Positions 13,338 to 15,851 of a DNA stretch of 15,851 nucleotides are shown piece by piece. The notes beneath the pieces were generated by a model. That model did not search any database. It was not told where the DNA came from and worked only from the letters and a program-made list of their open reading frames with translations. Position 1 is the first letter of the stretch; every line of letters starts with the position of its first letter. This DNA is from Gammaproteobacteria bacterium (lineage in GTDB: Bacteria > Pseudomonadota > Gammaproteobacteria > J044). Made by a program: the position numbers and the translations under genes. The stretch is taken from NCBI GenBank assembly GCA_003696465.1, contig RFHG01000157.1:1-15851 (forward strand), written 5' to 3'.

Positions 13338-14106
13338 ACAACCCGCGCGCCTGCTGCGCTCGGTCTTCCTCTGGCACCGGTATCTGGGCCTGCTGGCGGC
13401 CCTGTTCGTCATCGTGCTGGCCGTCACCGGCATCCTGCTCAATCACACGGACGAGCTGAAGCTGAATGAGAAGCGCGTGGACACGCCCTGGCTGCTGCAA
13501 TGGTACGGAATTCCCCAGCCAAAGCTGACACAGGCCATGGCTGGCGACCATCGCCTGATCTCGGACGGCGAGCGCCTGCGTGTGGATGATCGCTCTCTCG
13601 TTCTGCCCGTCCCCGGGCGCATGACTGCGGCACTGGAACACGAGGGCCTGCTGCTGGTCGGGCGCCGTGACGACCTGCTGCTGGTCACACCCGAAGGGGA
13701 GCTGATCGACCGTCTGGAACTTCCGGTCAGTGCCCTGGCCCATGACCCGCAGGGCCGTATCCTGGTGAAGAACCGGCAAGGCACCTTCCTGCTGGATGCG
13801 GAGCTCAGCAACTGGCAACCGGCCAGCACCCCCGCCTCTCCAGACTGGCAGCAGGCCGAGCCCCTGGACCTGGCCCGACAGCCCGAGATCGCCCGCCGGT
13901 GGCGCGGCCGGGGCCTGCCGCTGGAACGGGTGCTGCTGGATGTGCACTCCGGCCGCATTCTGGGGTCGTGGGGGGTCTGGCTGATGGATGCCGCCGCACT
14001 GGTGATGCTGTTTCTGGCCGTGAGCGGCAGCTGGATCTGGATCGACCGCAAGCGCAAGCAGCGCGCTCACCGAAAGCAGCGACGCCACAAGCCCCAGCCG
14101 CGCTGA
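13315..14106 (+). CDS. PepSY-associated transmembrane protein
   Basis: A 263-residue membrane protein with two membrane helices (about residues 22-43 and 222-242) flanking an extracytoplasmic domain (about 45-215). Typical PepSY-TM features are WHRYLGLLAALFVIVLAVTGILLNH with H21 and H44, and LLDVHSGRILGSWGVWLMD with H211. Such histidines are thought to bind heme in related PepSY electron-transfer proteins. The C-terminus is very basic (RKRKQRAHRKQRRHK) and should face the cytoplasm. The start ATG 13315 gives MSHHPHRRQ and lies inside the end of the FMN-binding gene, so translation is coupled. Paired with a periplasmic flavoprotein it could pass electrons from the membrane to FMN; similar iron-regulated PepSY proteins act in ferric reduction. 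Closest known type by layout is the two-helix VciB-like group, uncertain. Confidence 0.8.
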   Translation: MSHHPHRRQPARLLRSVFLWHRYLGLLAALFVIVLAVTGILLNHTDELKLNEKRVDTPWLLQWYGIPQPKLTQAMAGDHRLISDGERLRVDDRSLVLPVPGRMTAALEHEGLLLVGRRDDLLLVTPEGELIDRLELPVSALAHDPQGRILVKNRQGTFLLDAELSNWQPASTPASPDWQQAEPLDLARQPEIARRWRGRGLPLERVLLDVHSGRILGSWGVWLMDAAALVMLFLAVSGSWIWIDRKRKQRAHRKQRRHKPQPR

Positions 14107-14142
14107 GCGGCCGTTGGGCAGAGCGGTGCCGGCTGGCGCGCT

Positions 14143-15851
14143 TCAGTGCAGGCCGGCACGAATCAGTCCGCCCAGCCCCTGCTCGATGAGCGCCTGGCGC
14201 AGACGGTCCCTGATCTCGGCCGATGACTCGCTCTGCATCACCTCGCTGGCCAGGGCGCGGCTGCGCTCCAGCGGGAAGCCGCGAATCACCTGCTTGAGCC
14301 GCGGCAGCGCGGCCACGCTCACGCTCAGGCTGTCGAAACCCAGCCCCAGCAGCAGAATGGCGGCTTCGGGCACGGCCGCCAGCTCGCCGCAGATGCTGAC
14401 CGGCTTGCCGGCATGATGGGCCCCGTCGGCGATCTGTGCCAGGGCCTGCAGCACGGCCGGATGGAAGCTGTCGTACAGATCCGCCACATGGGCGTTGTTC
14501 CGGTCCACCGCCAGCAGGTACTGTACCAGGTCGTTGGTGCCCACACTGAGGAAGTCCACCCGCCTCGCCAGCGCCGGTACCAGATAGACCGCGGCCGGCA
14601 CCTCGATCATCACGCCCACCTGCGGATACACCAGCCGGCGGCCCTCGTCGCACAGCTCCTGCCAGGCCTGCTCGATGAGCCGGCAGCTCTCTTCCACCTC
14701 GTTCAGCGAGCTGACCATGGGCAGCAGGATGTGCAGATTGTCCAGCCCCTCACTGGCCCTGAGCATGGCGCGGATCTGGGTGAGGAAGATTTCCGGATGA
14801 TCCAGCGTGATGCGAATCCCGCGCCAGCCCAGGAAGGGGTTGTCCTCCTCGAAGCGGAAGTACGGCAGGGGCTTGTCGCCGCCCACATCCAGCGTGCGCA
14901 GGGTCACCGGACGCGGAGCGAATGCCTCCAGCACCTGCCGGTAGAGCTGATACTGTTCTTCCTCGGCCGGGAAGCGGTCGCGGATCATGAAGGGAATCTC
15001 GGTGCGATACAGGCCCACACCATCGGCCCCTTCCACATAGCTGGGCTTGAGGTCGGCAATCAGCCCGCCGTTGACCAGCACCGGCACCGCATGCCCGTCG
15101 GGGGTGACGGCCGGTTCGGCCGCATGCTCGCGCAGGCTGGCACTGAGCGCCTGTTCTTCCTCGTACAGCCGCAGGTATTCCTCGCGCACCCGCTCGCTCG
15201 GCTGCAGGTAGATGCGGCCCTGATAGCCATCGACGATGACCTCGCGCCCTTCCATCCGCTCCACCGGCAGGTCGGTCACGCCCATCACGGTGGGAATCCC
15301 CATCGCGCGGGCCAGAATCGCGACATGCGAGGAGCCGGTACCGGTGGCCGAGACCACGCCGGCCAGGGCCTCTCGTGGCACCTCGGCCAGCTGGGTGGCC
15401 GAGATCTCCTCGCCCACCAGAATGGTACGCTGGGGCCAGCCCGTGCGGCGCTGCTCGCTGGACTGCAGCCGGGCCAGGATGCGTTCGCCCAGATCACGAA
15501 TGTCGGAGGCCCGTTCGCGCAGATAGGGGTCCTCCATCTGCTCGAACACCCGGGCATTCTCCTCGATGGTGTGGCGCAGCGCGCCGGGCGCCCAGTTGCC
15601 GTCACGGATGCGCTGGATGGTGGCATCGATCAGGGTCTCGCTTTCGAGCATCATTACATAGGCGTCGAACAGGGCGCGTTCCTCGGCCGGCAGCACATCA
15701 GCCATGCGCTCCTTGATCTCCTTCATTTCTTCCTGGACCTGGACCACGGCATCCCGAAACAGCTGGATCTCCACCTCGGGCAGGGTCGAGACGCGATCGG
15801 GCACGCTCTCCAGCCGGGCGGCCTGGAAGACCACGGCGGCACTGCCGACGG
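14143..15851 (-). CDS. ptsP: PEP-protein phosphotransferase of the nitrogen PTS, EI-Ntr (partial, N-terminus beyond the right edge)
   Basis: First enzyme of the nitrogen-related phosphotransferase system; it autophosphorylates from PEP and passes the phosphate to NPr. About 569 residues are visible with no stop up to the right edge, so the start and any N-terminal GAF domain lie outside. Domains in order: EI N-terminal helical region, the swivelling domain with the phosphohistidine in GTGSSHVAILARAMGIPTVMG (histidine codon at 15327-15325), then the PEP-binding barrel with GLYRTEIPFM, LDVGGDKPLPYF, NPFLGWRGIR, FLSVGTNDLVQYLLAVDRNN and SICGELAA. GTG at 15834 is not a real start because the same frame continues upstream (GSAAVV). 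The sequence fits PtsP better than sugar EI (PtsI), mainly by VGLYRTEIPFM and the SSH motif, but absence of the GAF region leaves slight doubt. It converges on the PepSY gene with 36 bases between them and no clear terminator. Confidence 0.9.
   Translation of the reverse strand, partial: VGSAAVVFQAARLESVPDRVSTLPEVEIQLFRDAVVQVQEEMKEIKERMADVLPAEERALFDAYVMMLESETLIDATIQRIRDGNWAPGALRHTIEENARVFEQMEDPYLRERASDIRDLGERILARLQSSEQRRTGWPQRTILVGEEISATQLAEVPREALAGVVSATGTGSSHVAILARAMGIPTVMGVTDLPVERMEGREVIVDGYQGRIYLQPSERVREEYLRLYEEEQALSASLREHAAEPAVTPDGHAVPVLVNGGLIADLKPSYVEGADGVGLYRTEIPFMIRDRFPAEEEQYQLYRQVLEAFAPRPVTLRTLDVGGDKPLPYFRFEEDNPFLGWRGIRITLDHPEIFLTQIRAMLRASEGLDNLHILLPMVSSLNEVEESCRLIEQAWQELCDEGRRLVYPQVGVMIEVPAAVYLVPALARRVDFLSVGTNDLVQYLLAVDRNNAHVADLYDSFHPAVLQALAQIADGAHHAGKPVSICGELAAVPEAAILLLGLGFDSLSVSVAALPRLKQVIRGFPLERSRALASEVMQSESSAEIRDRLRQALIEQGLGGLIRAGLH

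Noticed and set aside
14107..14142. Terminator between the PepSY gene and ptsP
   Set aside because: Only a four-base-pair stem could be drawn near the PepSY stop and there is no T run on either strand.

Overview
This 15.9 kb window is GC-rich chromosomal DNA from what looks like a gammaproteobacterium. The evidence is a full-length ArgA with fused kinase and GNAT domains, an ErpA close to the enterobacterial form, an argC / coiled-coil protein / bactofilin / erpA gene order, and an EI-Ntr (PtsP) enzyme. I cannot name the genus. Coding density is very high, and genes often overlap by four bases or sit a few bases apart. I saw no tRNA, rRNA, CRISPR array or transposase gene.

Layout. 1-2089 (minus): an exported OmpA-like protein followed by a GTGA-overlapping cardiolipin synthase that runs off the left edge. 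2206-5908 (plus): argA, a LemA-family protein and a DUF2207 membrane protein in one tightly packed operon, closed by a hairpin terminator (5926-5950) shared with the facing erpA. 5970-8729 (minus): argC, a DUF6776-like coiled-coil membrane protein, a bactofilin and erpA. 8837-11374 (plus): a ClC chloride/proton antiporter, a membrane-anchored TlpA-like thioredoxin and hemJ. 11415-14106 (plus): a Fur-box promoter, an outer-membrane porin, a strong terminator, then a periplasmic FMN-binding protein and a PepSY membrane protein. 14143-15851 (minus): the C-terminal part of ptsP, whose start lies beyond the right edge.

The most unusual item is a 248-bp, comparatively AT-rich element at 10687-10934 between the thioredoxin gene and hemJ. 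It has perfect 22-bp terminal inverted repeats ending in TA. Removing it with one TA copy rebuilds a tight gene junction: the thioredoxin gene would stop at TAA and hemJ would start four bases later behind AAGGG. Inside are a perfect-stem hairpin and a long imperfect palindrome. Eight of the ten mismatches in the palindrome's main stem would be G-U wobble pairs in the minus-strand RNA. It behaves like a non-autonomous TA-targeting miniature element, possibly with selection on a folded single strand.

The second point of interest is the Fur-box porin / flavoprotein / PepSY cluster. It reads as an iron-responsive envelope module that may move electrons across the inner membrane to a periplasmic flavin, perhaps for ferric iron reduction. 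That role is inferred, not shown.
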